DNA of 64,000 bases from Hymenobacter jejuensis. Its GTDB lineage: Bacteria > Bacteroidota > Bacteroidia > Cytophagales > Hymenobacteraceae. Position numbers and translations under genes: made by a program. The stretch spans positions 1-64,000 of the forward strand of contig NZ_CP040896.1 in NCBI RefSeq assembly GCF_006337165.1, given 5' to 3'. Positions 19,401 to 30,684 of the stretch are shown here, in pieces. The notes beneath the pieces are model-generated. The model was not told the DNA's origin and searched no databases. It was given only the letters and a program-made list of their open reading frames with translations. Numbering within the stretch: the first letter of the stretch is position 1; the number at the start of each line of letters is the position of its first letter.

Positions 19401-19521
19401 CCGGCAAGCCGTCGCCCGTGGCTGCATCCAACACCCGCCCGGTAATCGGGTGAGTTTGTTGGGCCATCGCTTGTGTACCCATCCATAAAGACAGGAGCAC
19501 CATCAGTAAAGACTTCCTCAT
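16474..19521 (-). CDS. susC: SusC/RagA-type TonB-dependent receptor of the pectin region
   Basis: Outer-membrane oligosaccharide importer paired with the SusD encoded next. The 1015-residue product has signal peptide MRKSLLMVLLSLWMGTQAMAQ, a carboxypeptidase-regulatory-like domain (TGRVLDAATGDGLPGVTVV), the motif KALDEVVVIGYGEVKKSDVTG, a plug (PLFVVDGVQY, AIYGSRGANGVIIVTTKRG) and a complete barrel ending in a C-terminal Phe (GININF), as outer-membrane proteins usually do. The ATG at 19521 starts the signal peptide; the frame continues open to 19626 only through a TTG. The operator at 19633-19658 lies 112 bp upstream, so this is the first gene of the susC-susD-GH28-GH105 unit. Confidence 0.95.
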   Translation of the reverse strand: MRKSLLMVLLSLWMGTQAMAQQTHPITGRVLDAATGDGLPGVTVVVKNTTIGTGTDGTGNFSLSVPDNATLVLSYVGYITETISVGDKTTLSVKLKTDQKALDEVVVIGYGEVKKSDVTGSIVSVNPEDIKKTPSANVMESLQGRLPGVDITRSSGATGAGVNVTVRGNRSLTANNGPLFVVDGVQYTSIQDINPNDIQSMEVLKDAASTAIYGSRGANGVIIVTTKRGAAGKTRVSVNSYIGQTEAIYYPHVNDGTGYIAQKREANRTTGLWSSPADDAKIFTPADAATIAAGGTGYDWPSLFLKKGTQQEHQVGVSGGSEKTKFYTSFDFYNEQGILRMDNLNRYSLRFNIDQAINDKVKIGLQNQLTYFNQNARRDPLNIANKIDPLGAPYDENGNVVVFPNNGKDINPLSDEVAGNYQNNARTTRTFTTAYVDYQIVPGLSLRSNLGLTLSNSRTGIYLGSNTVDRAGSVPLSSYGTQYDTNWSWENILNYTKTFGDHSLTVTGITSLLTFNTETSRAQGANQLLASQLYYALGNASQQLGINSAYQNSKLISFAGRVQYNYKSRYLVTLTGREDGSSKLAAGNKWAFFPSAAVAWRIIEEDFMKDISVLSDLKLRTSYGIAGNYDIPPYSSQSVLTRIPFGYGETSAPGYAFSSRIGNNALGWELSGTANIGLDFAFLQNRLSGSVDVYQTNAGIKNWITGEEGGLLLNRFLPMTSGVGYITQNIGKTQNRGIELGLNARVIDKQDFKWNVQASWFKNQEKIVSLATEANDIANGWFIGSPTRVFYDYEKIGIWQTAEADLAKTFSQKPGQIKVKDQDGDGKITPADRKILGSALPKWNASFSNDFSYKGFDLSLQWFARYGQMLNYEYNQIFDPQGIENSSKQDYWTPENPTNSYPRPDASVSKSSMQYFSTLSYRDGSYLKLRAVTLGYNIPAAFLQKFSMSSVRVYVQGKNLATFSHIKDYDPERAAAAVAGPPSTGLTNASAAPSNTAALSNPIPRVLTAGININF

Positions 19522-19882
19522 GTTGTCAAAATTTAACTTGTTTAAGAAATCAGCACACTTGGTAGGCCACGCGTCCCACTTAAGGTTAGGGCAATAATTC
19601 GGTTTTCGAAGGCGAAGCGCCTTCAATATTTATGCAATCGTTATCGGGAACGTTGCCACAAGCGTGATTCGGGCTATCCTTGTGGCTTTATGCAGCTGCT
19701 TCAAAAGCGGTTTTAGCACTTAAAGCCGCTTTGGTCTTAATTCCAGCTCTTGCTGAGAGTTAGATTATATCGATACCACTCAATCGTTTTTACAGCTCAT
19801 TTCTAGAGTAGCCAAGCAATTTCGCTCTGATTCAGAGCTGTGAATGATTAATACATAACCTATTGACTAACTGTCGCTTACG
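19522..19882. other. Spacer upstream of second susC
   Basis: About 360 bp holding the operator at 19633 and, next to the Nudix stop, a degenerate copy of the 25-nt element (19856-19880). No gene seen. Confidence 0.5.
19633..19658. promoter_or_regulatory. Dyad operator upstream of second susC (copy 3 of 3)
   Basis: Reads TGCAATCGTT followed by ATCGGGAACGTTGCCA, preceded like copy 1 by TTTA. It lies 112 bp before the susC ATG, matching the spacing of copy 2 to its gene (about 100 bp). Confidence 0.65.
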
Positions 19883-20443
19883 CTAAATTTCTTTTTCTAG
19901 TTCTTTTAAAGCCAATAAGCACAATGCAACGGAGCCAGATACGCGGATTTGTCCACTTATGATCATTCCTTCAACATCTGCTACTGGCACCTTCACCACT
20001 TCGATATTTTCGGTACGATCTAGGTTTTGCGCGCTCACTTGGTGGGCGTTTCGGGCCAAGAAAAAGTAAATCTTATTGGTGTCTTTGGTGGGGTTATCAG
20101 CCACTTGAAGTAGAAACTGCATGTTATCAGACGCATACCCTGTTTCTTCTAACAGCTCACGCTTGGCCGCTTCTATAGGCTCGGTTTCTCCCTCATCTAT
20201 CACTCCCCCAGGCAGTTCTATCAAGATATCCTGCACACCATGTTTATACTGACGTACAAATATGACGTGGTTGTCGTCCGTCAAAGGAAAAGTGAGGGCC
20301 ACATTACGCCGCACACTTACAAAATAATCGTCTAGTTCAAGCCCGTTCGGTAGCCTTACATAATCGCGACGCAACTGATACCATTTATGGTCAAATACAA
20401 TATCGGATTTTAGCGTCTCCCAAGGCTGGATTTCGTTTTTCAT
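19883..20443 (-). CDS. Nudix hydrolase, ADP-ribose pyrophosphatase-like
   Basis: Cytoplasmic hydrolase of nucleoside-diphosphate compounds, most like ADP-sugar pyrophosphatases. The 186-residue product has an N-terminal strand region (WYQLRRDYVRLPNG) and a complete Nudix box GGVIDEGETEPIEAAKREL followed by LEETGY, with the preceding hallmark VRQYKHGVQDILIELPGG of the ADPRP subgroup. Start chosen at the ATG at 20443; the frame extends to a TTG at 20491 with no added conserved residues. Monocistronic, divergent from the small STAS-like gene. The substrate could also be GDP-mannose or another NDP-sugar. Confidence 0.88.
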   Translation of the reverse strand: MKNEIQPWETLKSDIVFDHKWYQLRRDYVRLPNGLELDDYFVSVRRNVALTFPLTDDNHVIFVRQYKHGVQDILIELPGGVIDEGETEPIEAAKRELLEETGYASDNMQFLLQVADNPTKDTNKIYFFLARNAHQVSAQNLDRTENIEVVKVPVADVEGMIISGQIRVSGSVALCLLALKELEKEI

Positions 20444-20751
20444 ATCAACAGCAGAACATCTGAAACCGCAAATTAGGCTTAGTATTGACAAGCTTACGTA
20501 TCTTATTAAGCACCAATCATCTACATCCAGACCCGCACCCTTCTTACCCTCTGCGACTCTTGACCAACCTTGCTCCCTGTTTTAATACTTCAAATCGTTT
20601 ATTGGTTATTAGGCTATAGGTAAGCATATGCATTATCCCTCGCTATTACCTGTTCGACTCTAAGTCCGTATATTATATAGTATGCCCAGATCCCCCAACT
20701 GAGCTTACAACTTACAGCCCCTTTTGTCCACAACCACCCAACTTCCCACCC
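20444..20751. other. Divergent spacer, Nudix/STAS
   Basis: About 310 bp, AT-rich, between divergent genes. No gene, hairpin or clear promoter box recognised. Confidence 0.4.
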
Positions 20752-21018
20752 ATGCCAGTCTTCCACGAAATCTTGCCCGAAACCTATTTGCTAATTCCTA
20801 CCGATTCGGATTCGGATAATGGCAATGAGTTATTGCAGGCTCTACGCCACGCTCGGCGCAGTGGTAAAACAAGCATCACTCTCGACTGCCGGTATTTAGC
20901 CGCCATCTCTCCTACTGTCATTTCAGAGATAACCCGTTTACAAAGCAAATGGCGTAAGCATCATATTAGCTTATTGATAGCCCAAACCACTGATAAGGTA
21001 CGTCAAGCTTTCTCATAA
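20752..21018 (+). CDS. Small STAS-like domain protein
   Basis: 88 residues, no signal peptide or membrane segment. The pattern SGKTSITLDCRYLAAISPTVISEITRLQSKW followed by ISLLIAQTTDKVRQAFS has the strand-loop-helix-strand rhythm of STAS domains (anti-sigma-factor antagonists, MlaB-like proteins), with a Ser-Pro-Thr where the phosphorylatable Ser region lies. No kinase or sigma partner gene is nearby; it stands alone between the Nudix gene and the rRNA operon. Start at the ATG at 20752. Fold assignment is inference from pattern only; it could instead be an unrelated small protein. Confidence 0.6.
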   Translation: MPVFHEILPETYLLIPTDSDSDNGNELLQALRHARRSGKTSITLDCRYLAAISPTVISEITRLQSKWRKHHISLLIAQTTDKVRQAFS

Positions 21019-21256
21019 GGCACTGCATATAACTAGCTTCTTTTAATCTCTCTGATCCATTTATATCGAAATACGGTTGCTATTCTAACAGAACTTAATA
21101 TCCTTGGCTTATTGGGAAAGCGGAATAATTAAGATCCGAGCTTACCTAGGATCCTACCCTTCATTCTATCAATGCCTGTTATAGAATGATTGTATCCCCG
21201 ATTAAAAATAAACTGTCTGTCTATCAAGCACTCTCGCATTAATAACACATTACCCC

Positions 21257-21288
21257 TTGCTTAAAAGGGAGCGAGTCGTGCATCTTTG
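21257..21288 (+). promoter_or_regulatory. rRNA promoter P1
   Basis: TTG at 21257-21259 and CATCTTTG at 21281-21288, spacer 21 nt. One mismatch to the Bacteroidota -7 box TAnnTTTG. The DNA just upstream is AT-rich. Confidence 0.55.
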
Positions 21289-21383
21289 CAGCCCCAACCG
21301 GGAAGCGGGCGGGGCTCTTTTGGGCAGATGCGGCCCGGGTTTGTGGGGCGCCAGCCGCCGGAAAAATATTTTTCGCGGGGGGC

Positions 21384-21415
21384 TTGCAAACGGCGGCCAG
21401 GCGGTGTTACCTTTG
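21384..21415 (+). promoter_or_regulatory. rRNA promoter P2
   Basis: TTG at 21384-21386 and TACCTTTG at 21408-21415 with 21 nt between. An A/T block (GAAAAATATTTTT) lies just upstream, as expected of an UP element. Confidence 0.75.
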
Positions 21416-21491
21416 CAGCCCGCTTCGGAAGGAAGGGGGGTCGGGCCCACTGGGGCCGGCGAAACGAAGTAAATTTTTTTTCACTCCTTGC

Positions 21492-21521
21492 TTGGTTGGC
21501 AGCAAAAAGGTTGTACCTTTG
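21492..21521 (+). promoter_or_regulatory. rRNA promoter P3
   Basis: TTG at 21492-21494 and TACCTTTG at 21514-21521 with 19 nt between, preceded by GTAAATTTTTTTTC. Closest to the Bacteroidota consensus and nearest to 16S. Confidence 0.8.
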
Positions 21522-21601
21522 TCCCCCCAAGCGAAAGGCGGCGGGAAAAACAGAGTACAGCAGACGCGGCGCAGGCCGCGGCCAGGTCGGCCCAACGGGG
21601 C

Positions 21602-21670
21602 GGGCACACGTTCTTTGAATGTTTGGAAAAGACAAAAGGATAGGGCCGGGCGGCTTTCGGGCCGCCCGGC
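21602..21670 (+). promoter_or_regulatory. boxA-like leader and processing stem before 16S
   Basis: GGGCACACGTTCTTTGA (21602-21618) recurs exactly at 23407-23423 before 23S, as antitermination boxA sequences do. It is followed by a 10-bp GC-rich inverted repeat (21645-21654 with 21661-21670). Confidence 0.6.
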
Positions 21671-21763
21671 ATCCAGCGTAACAAAATCGATCACGCTCGG
21701 TAATACGGGTCGGATCAGCACTCGACATGGTCTTTGCTTCGGCAAAGGCAGCAAGTAATTTAT

Positions 21764-26410
<4,647 letters not shown>

Positions 26411-26489
26411 CCCGCTTGGGGCCCCTGTTCTTCTTACCCGTTGCCTGCGTCAACGTTTTTTGGGGTGCCCTGAACCCGCACCCCCGCCA

Positions 26490-26602
26490 GCAATGGTGGC
26501 TTTAGCCCGGGGGTTCACCTCTTCCCATTCCGAACAGAGCCGTTAAGCCCCGGAGCGCCCATGGTACTGCCTTCACCGGCGGGAGAGTCGGTCGCCGCCA
26601 AC
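26490..26602 (+). rRNA. rrf: 5S ribosomal RNA
   Basis: About 113 nt with GGTGGCTTTAGCCCGGGGG, TTCACCTCTTCCCATTCCGAAC, CAGAGCCGTTAAGCCCC, ATGGTACTGCC and the closing GAGAGTCGGTCGCCGCC, as in Bacteroidota 5S rRNAs. About 80 nt after 23S. Ends approximate. Confidence 0.93.
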
Positions 26603-26617
26603 CTTGTTGTTTTGCCC

Positions 26618-26679
26618 GCGGCCCCCGCCCCCGCGTCCCTGCCCCGCTTCGGGGGCCAGGGATGCGGGGCGGGGGCCGC
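26618..26679 (+). terminator. Putative rRNA operon terminator hairpin
   Basis: Long, very GC-rich imperfect inverted repeat starting GCGGCCCCCGCCCCCGCG and ending GCGGGGCGGGGGCCGC, just after 5S. No clear T run follows, so it may be a processing or Rho-aided structure. Confidence 0.6.
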
Positions 26680-26715
26680 CCCGCGTTTACCCCCCTTCTC
26701 GCAAGCCGTGTAAAG

Positions 26716-26758
26716 TAACTATATATCTGCTCATATATTATAAGCAGATATATAGTTA
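26716..26758. terminator. AT-rich hairpin between 5S and eutC
   Basis: Perfect 16-bp inverted repeat (26716-26731 with 26743-26758; arm TAACTATATATCTGCT) around an 11-nt loop, in the gap where the rRNA operon and eutC converge. May end either transcript. Confidence 0.5.
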
Positions 26759-26787
26759 GTACTATTGAGAGGTTTATAAAGCTTCTT

Positions 26788-27567
26788 CTATTCCTTGTCT
26801 AAAGAATTTGAATTATCCTTTAGCTGTATTCCAGAAATCTTTCTGCGAAAGGATGCATTTAGCATATAAAATATCTTATCTGCTGCCTCTGCATACTGTA
26901 GGCCTTCAGGTCGAATATTAGAAACGCAATTCCGAGCTTTGTCTGTAAGGCCAATTTTAGGTGAGTAGGTGAAATAGGCGCTTAGGCTCTGTAGAGAACT
27001 CAACCCCGGCCTTTCACCAATCAAAATAAGAGCAATCTTAGTTCTGAAGATTTCTCCTATCTCATCGCTAATTGCGACGCGCGCCTGTTCGGCAAGAATG
27101 AGAGGGCCAACTCGAATTCCAGCTTGCTGAAGTTGGGGTAATAGGAATCGAATTACGGCTATAGAATACTTGTTTATAGCCGTCGCTGATAATCCATCTG
27201 CCATTATGATTACTATATCCGTTTCGTCGTCAGCGCATTCCTGCAAATGTTTGTGAGAAGATTCGTGCAGCTGACGACCTAAGTCGGGCCGCCTTAGGTA
27301 CTCTTGGCGGTTCGAAGCTTTGCTTCGAACCTGATAAATTGGTAGCTGAAAAGTTTGTAATTCCTTCAGAAGCTTTTCTAAGTTCAATTCTGAGTATACA
27401 GCATCACGTGCTTGAGCATGAGCAAATTTGAGAGCTAACGCTTCTTGTAATGGCACACTCGTTCCTACACGACCTAATGCTATACGAGCATCAGTGAATC
27501 TTTTTAACGAAACCCAAGGGTCAGATGCATTTAAATGATCAGGCCTTTGAAAGGGCAAGTTCTCCAT
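26788..27567 (-). CDS. eutC: Ethanolamine ammonia-lyase small subunit
   Basis: Small subunit of the adenosylcobalamin-dependent lyase that splits ethanolamine to acetaldehyde and ammonia. The 259-residue product matches EutC in length and landmarks: DPWVSLKRFTDARIALGRVGTSVPL, FAHAQARDAV, DIVIIMADGLSATAINKY, AEQARVAISDEIGE, LILIGERPGLSSLQSLSAYFTYSPK and NCVSNIRPEGLQY. It starts 63 bp after the eutB stop and is last in the permease-eutB-eutC run. No shell, reactivase (eutA) or regulator genes are present nearby. Confidence 0.95.
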   Translation of the reverse strand: MENLPFQRPDHLNASDPWVSLKRFTDARIALGRVGTSVPLQEALALKFAHAQARDAVYSELNLEKLLKELQTFQLPIYQVRSKASNRQEYLRRPDLGRQLHESSHKHLQECADDETDIVIIMADGLSATAINKYSIAVIRFLLPQLQQAGIRVGPLILAEQARVAISDEIGEIFRTKIALILIGERPGLSSLQSLSAYFTYSPKIGLTDKARNCVSNIRPEGLQYAEAADKIFYMLNASFRRKISGIQLKDNSNSLDKE

Positions 27568-27630
27568 TACCTAAATATTTTATACAATTATCTGACCACT
27601 AACGATATATAAAAATACCAACGTAGGAGA

Positions 27631-29019
27631 TTATAATAGCGCTTTTGGCATGTTCGCGAAGAGTTTATGTCCAGGCTGTGCTGGTAACAAACGGCCTTTT
27701 TCATTGAAAATCCCTTGTTGCATAAGCCACCCTTCAAATTCGGGGGTTGGACGTAAACCTAGAACATCTCGCACATACAATGCATCGTGGAAGGAAGTAG
27801 ATTGGTAGTTCAACATGATATCGTCGGCGCCAGGCACACCCATGATAAAGTTGCAACCAGCTACTCCTAGAAGAGTCAAGAGATTGTCCATATCATCTTG
27901 ATCGGCTTCGGCGTGGTTGGTGTAGCAGATGTCAACGCCCATCGGCAGGCCTAGCAATTTGCCACAAAAGTGGTCTTCGAGGGCGGCCCGGATAATTTGC
28001 TTACCATCATACAGGTATTCGGGGCCAATAAAACCCACAACTGAATTAACTAACAGGGGTTTAAACCTACGCGCTACCGCATAAGCCCGGGCTTCGCATG
28101 TTTGCTGATCAACGCCTTGATGAGCATTTGCAGAAAGAGCACTCCCCTGCCCTGTTTCAAAATACATTACATTTTGGCCCATGGTGCCGCGTTTTAGCTC
28201 TAAAGTGGCGTGCCATGCTTCTTCTAGTAGCGCCAAGTCTATGCCGAAGCTGGTATTCGTAGCTTCCGTACCACCGATCGATTGGAAAGTTAAGTCTATG
28301 GGTGCGTTTCGCCTGATTAGTTCCAAGGTAGTTGTGACGTGGCAGAGCACACACGATTGGGTAGGAATTTCATAATGCTGGCGCATCGAATCCAGCAAAT
28401 TTAGTAAGTCATTGGTTATATGGATGTTATCGGTGGCAGGATTAATACCGATTACGGCATCGCCACTGCCATACAATAAGCCATCCACCACACTGGCCAA
28501 AATGCCACGCGTATCGTCGGTAGGATGATTGGGTTGGAGACGTGTGGCAATGTGGCCTTTTAGCCCTAATGTGTTGCGAAAGCGCGTTACTACTTCGCAT
28601 TTGCGAGCAACGGAAATCAATTCTTGATTTCGCATTAGCTTGGATACGGCGGCTACCATTTCCGGGGTCAGCGCGTCCGCAATTTCCTGCAGCGCTATCG
28701 TATCGGTTTCAGGCATCAATAACCAATCGCGAAGCTGGCCAACTGTAAAATGCTGGATGCGAGCGAAAGATGCAGCGTCATGCGTATCAATGATCAGGCG
28801 GGTAACTTCGTCTTTCTCGTAAGGAACGACAGTTTCCTGAATGAAATCGGAGAGCAATACGTCTGCTAACGTAATTTGGGCAGCTACCCTTTCTTCGTAA
28901 GTGGCAGCGGCCACTTCGGCCAACACATCGCCCGAACGAAGCGGCGAAGCTTTGGCCAGCAGCGTTCTAAGATCGGGAAATTGGTAAACCCGGCTTCGAA
29001 TGGTGTGTTGGTAGCGCAT
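27631..29019 (-). CDS. eutB: Ethanolamine ammonia-lyase large subunit
   Basis: Catalytic, coenzyme-B12-binding subunit. The 462-residue product has the usual EutB length and motifs: SGDVLAEVAA near the start, VVDGLLYGSGDAVIGINPATDN, CVLCHVTT, SIGGTEATNTSFGIDLALLEEA, MYFETGQGSALSANAHQGVDQQTCEARAYA, VVGFIGPEYLYDGKQIIRAALEDHFCGKL, MGVDICYTNHAEADQDDMDNLL and MGVPGADDIMLNYQSTSFHD. It begins 19 bp after the permease stop, so the two are surely co-transcribed. Acetaldehyde handling must be done by unlinked enzymes. Confidence 0.97.
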   Translation of the reverse strand: MRYQHTIRSRVYQFPDLRTLLAKASPLRSGDVLAEVAAATYEERVAAQITLADVLLSDFIQETVVPYEKDEVTRLIIDTHDAASFARIQHFTVGQLRDWLLMPETDTIALQEIADALTPEMVAAVSKLMRNQELISVARKCEVVTRFRNTLGLKGHIATRLQPNHPTDDTRGILASVVDGLLYGSGDAVIGINPATDNIHITNDLLNLLDSMRQHYEIPTQSCVLCHVTTTLELIRRNAPIDLTFQSIGGTEATNTSFGIDLALLEEAWHATLELKRGTMGQNVMYFETGQGSALSANAHQGVDQQTCEARAYAVARRFKPLLVNSVVGFIGPEYLYDGKQIIRAALEDHFCGKLLGLPMGVDICYTNHAEADQDDMDNLLTLLGVAGCNFIMGVPGADDIMLNYQSTSFHDALYVRDVLGLRPTPEFEGWLMQQGIFNEKGRLLPAQPGHKLFANMPKALL

Positions 29020-29038
29020 AGATCATACAGTCTTCGAG

Positions 29039-30379
29039 TCAGACGCCTTCGGCTTTTGCCAGCAAGGCTTCTTGAGTCAGAGGCCGCCGCTGGCCTAGCA
29101 GCAGAAAAATGCCTCCGGTCAGAGCTAAGCCAACAAAAAATAACGCACTGATTATCAGGTTGTAATAAATAATAGCGCCCAAACTTACAATCGTCAGTAA
29201 CAACGCTACAGCAGGGAAAATTGGATAGAAGGGCACCACAAAAGGCCTTTCCAGCTGCGGCTCCGTCCGGCGCAATGCGAATAAGCTGAGCAAACTCATC
29301 CCATACATAACCACTGCCCCCAGTACCGAAAGCACAATCACTTGGTTGGTAGTGCCTGTCAGTAAGGCGCCGGCGCCAACCAGCCCACCGACTACCAGAG
29401 CCCAATGCGGCGTCTGAAATCGAGCGTTTACCTGACTCAGGAAACTGGGCAAATAGCCGCTTCGCGCCAGCGCAAATACTTGCCGCGAATAGCCAATGAT
29501 GGTGCCGTGAAAAGAAGCCACTAAGCCAAACAGGCCGATGCTGGCAAATACCCGCGTCAAAGGGCTCTGGCGGCCTAAGACTATTCCTAATGCTTCGGGC
29601 AATGGATAATCGATGGCGCTCAGCCGTTGCCAGTTGGTGATGCCGCCTGTGAGTATCATGACTCCCAAGGCCAGCGCAATGAGCGTAAGCAGTCCGTAGA
29701 TATACCCTTTGGGAATGGTACGTTTGGGATCCTCTACCTCCTCGGCGACCATAGCGACTCCTTCGATTGCCAGATAAAACCAGATGGCAAACGGCAAAGC
29801 GGCAAAAATCCCCGTGAGCCCAAAAGGCATAGGCCGAGTCAGGAAATTCGTCATGTTAAAATGCGGAGCTACAAGCCCCATATACAGCAGTAGCTCAGCG
29901 ACGGCAAGTATCGTAACAACCAATGAGAACATAGCGGACTCCTTGATTCCCAAAAGGTTGATACCAATAAAGACCACGTAGCACACCAAAGCCGTATGCA
30001 AAACCGGAATACTTGGGTACAGAAAATGCCCGTAGCTACCCAGCGCAAAGGCAATGGCCGGCGGTGCAAACAGAAACTCAACGAGGGTAGCGTACCCAGC
30101 TATTAATCCCGCTAGCGGCCCAAAGGCTCGATACGAATAGGCAAACGGCCCACCCGCATGCGGTATCGCAGTTGTCAGCTCGGTAAAGCTGAAAATGAAT
30201 GTGATATACAACACTGTAATTATCAACGTGGCCACTAGCATGCCGATGGGGCCTGCTACGGCCCAACCGTAATTCCAGCCAAAATATTCGCCTGAAATGA
30301 CCAGTCCCACTGCTATGGCCCAGAGATGCAGCGGCCTTAATACTTTCTTCAAACCAGGAGAGGCAGGTGCCGTAATCAT
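29039..30379 (-). CDS. eat: Ethanolamine permease (APC family)
   Basis: Inner-membrane amino-acid/polyamine/organocation family carrier. The 446-residue product has about 12 hydrophobic segments and the APC start LRPLHLWAIAVGLVISGEYFGWNYGW, a sequence typical of ethanolamine permeases, followed by AIPHAGGPFAYSYRAFGPLAG. Position directly above eutB and eutC gives the substrate. The ATG at 30379 is chosen; the frame runs back to a TTG at 30427 with residues that do not look conserved. First gene of the run, divergent from the aldolase gene. Confidence 0.9.
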   Translation of the reverse strand: MITAPASPGLKKVLRPLHLWAIAVGLVISGEYFGWNYGWAVAGPIGMLVATLIITVLYITFIFSFTELTTAIPHAGGPFAYSYRAFGPLAGLIAGYATLVEFLFAPPAIAFALGSYGHFLYPSIPVLHTALVCYVVFIGINLLGIKESAMFSLVVTILAVAELLLYMGLVAPHFNMTNFLTRPMPFGLTGIFAALPFAIWFYLAIEGVAMVAEEVEDPKRTIPKGYIYGLLTLIALALGVMILTGGITNWQRLSAIDYPLPEALGIVLGRQSPLTRVFASIGLFGLVASFHGTIIGYSRQVFALARSGYLPSFLSQVNARFQTPHWALVVGGLVGAGALLTGTTNQVIVLSVLGAVVMYGMSLLSLFALRRTEPQLERPFVVPFYPIFPAVALLLTIVSLGAIIYYNLIISALFFVGLALTGGIFLLLGQRRPLTQEALLAKAEGV

Positions 30380-30684
30380 CGCTGACAGGTTTGGGTTGAT
30401 CCGTATAATGTATTGAATAAAAGCCAAATAGCAGCATTCAGGACCACTTCAGCCTTTTTTGCGAGGATTATTTCCAATGCAAAACGGTTGCAGGATCAGT
30501 GAACCAGACTTTTCACTATCTTCTTACTAGGTAAACTTCCGAGGTTTTACTACTCAAATCTGCTTGCGCCGATCCAGCAAGGTTTCTTCATTCTGGGTGC
30601 AGGATTGGCAACTAACCCAGGCCTTTCGTAGGTTTGGGCTCCCACCCTCTTCTAACCTTTTTTCTAGCTTTTCATTTTCCTGTC
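30380..30684. other. Divergent spacer, ethanolamine run and aldolase
   Basis: About 305 bp. Holds the plus-strand aldolase promoter (30605-30636). No box of the TAnnTTTG type was found for the leftward permease transcript. Confidence 0.5.
30605..30636 (+). promoter_or_regulatory. Promoter of the aldolase gene
   Basis: TTG at 30605-30607, a 21-nt spacer, and TAGGTTTG at 30629-30636: a full match to the Bacteroidota -33/-7 pattern, with about 48 nt to the ATG. Confidence 0.7.

Larger units (their letters stand above)
21019..21763 (+). other. rRNA operon promoter and leader region
   Basis: About 745 bp without protein genes. It has a 9-bp inverted repeat (21161-21169 with 21181-21189) that may end the STAS-like transcript, three tandem promoters (21257, 21384, 21492), a boxA-like leader (21602-21618) and a GC-rich hairpin (21645-21670) before 16S. 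Short frames read through it are GC-rich artefacts. Confidence 0.7.
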
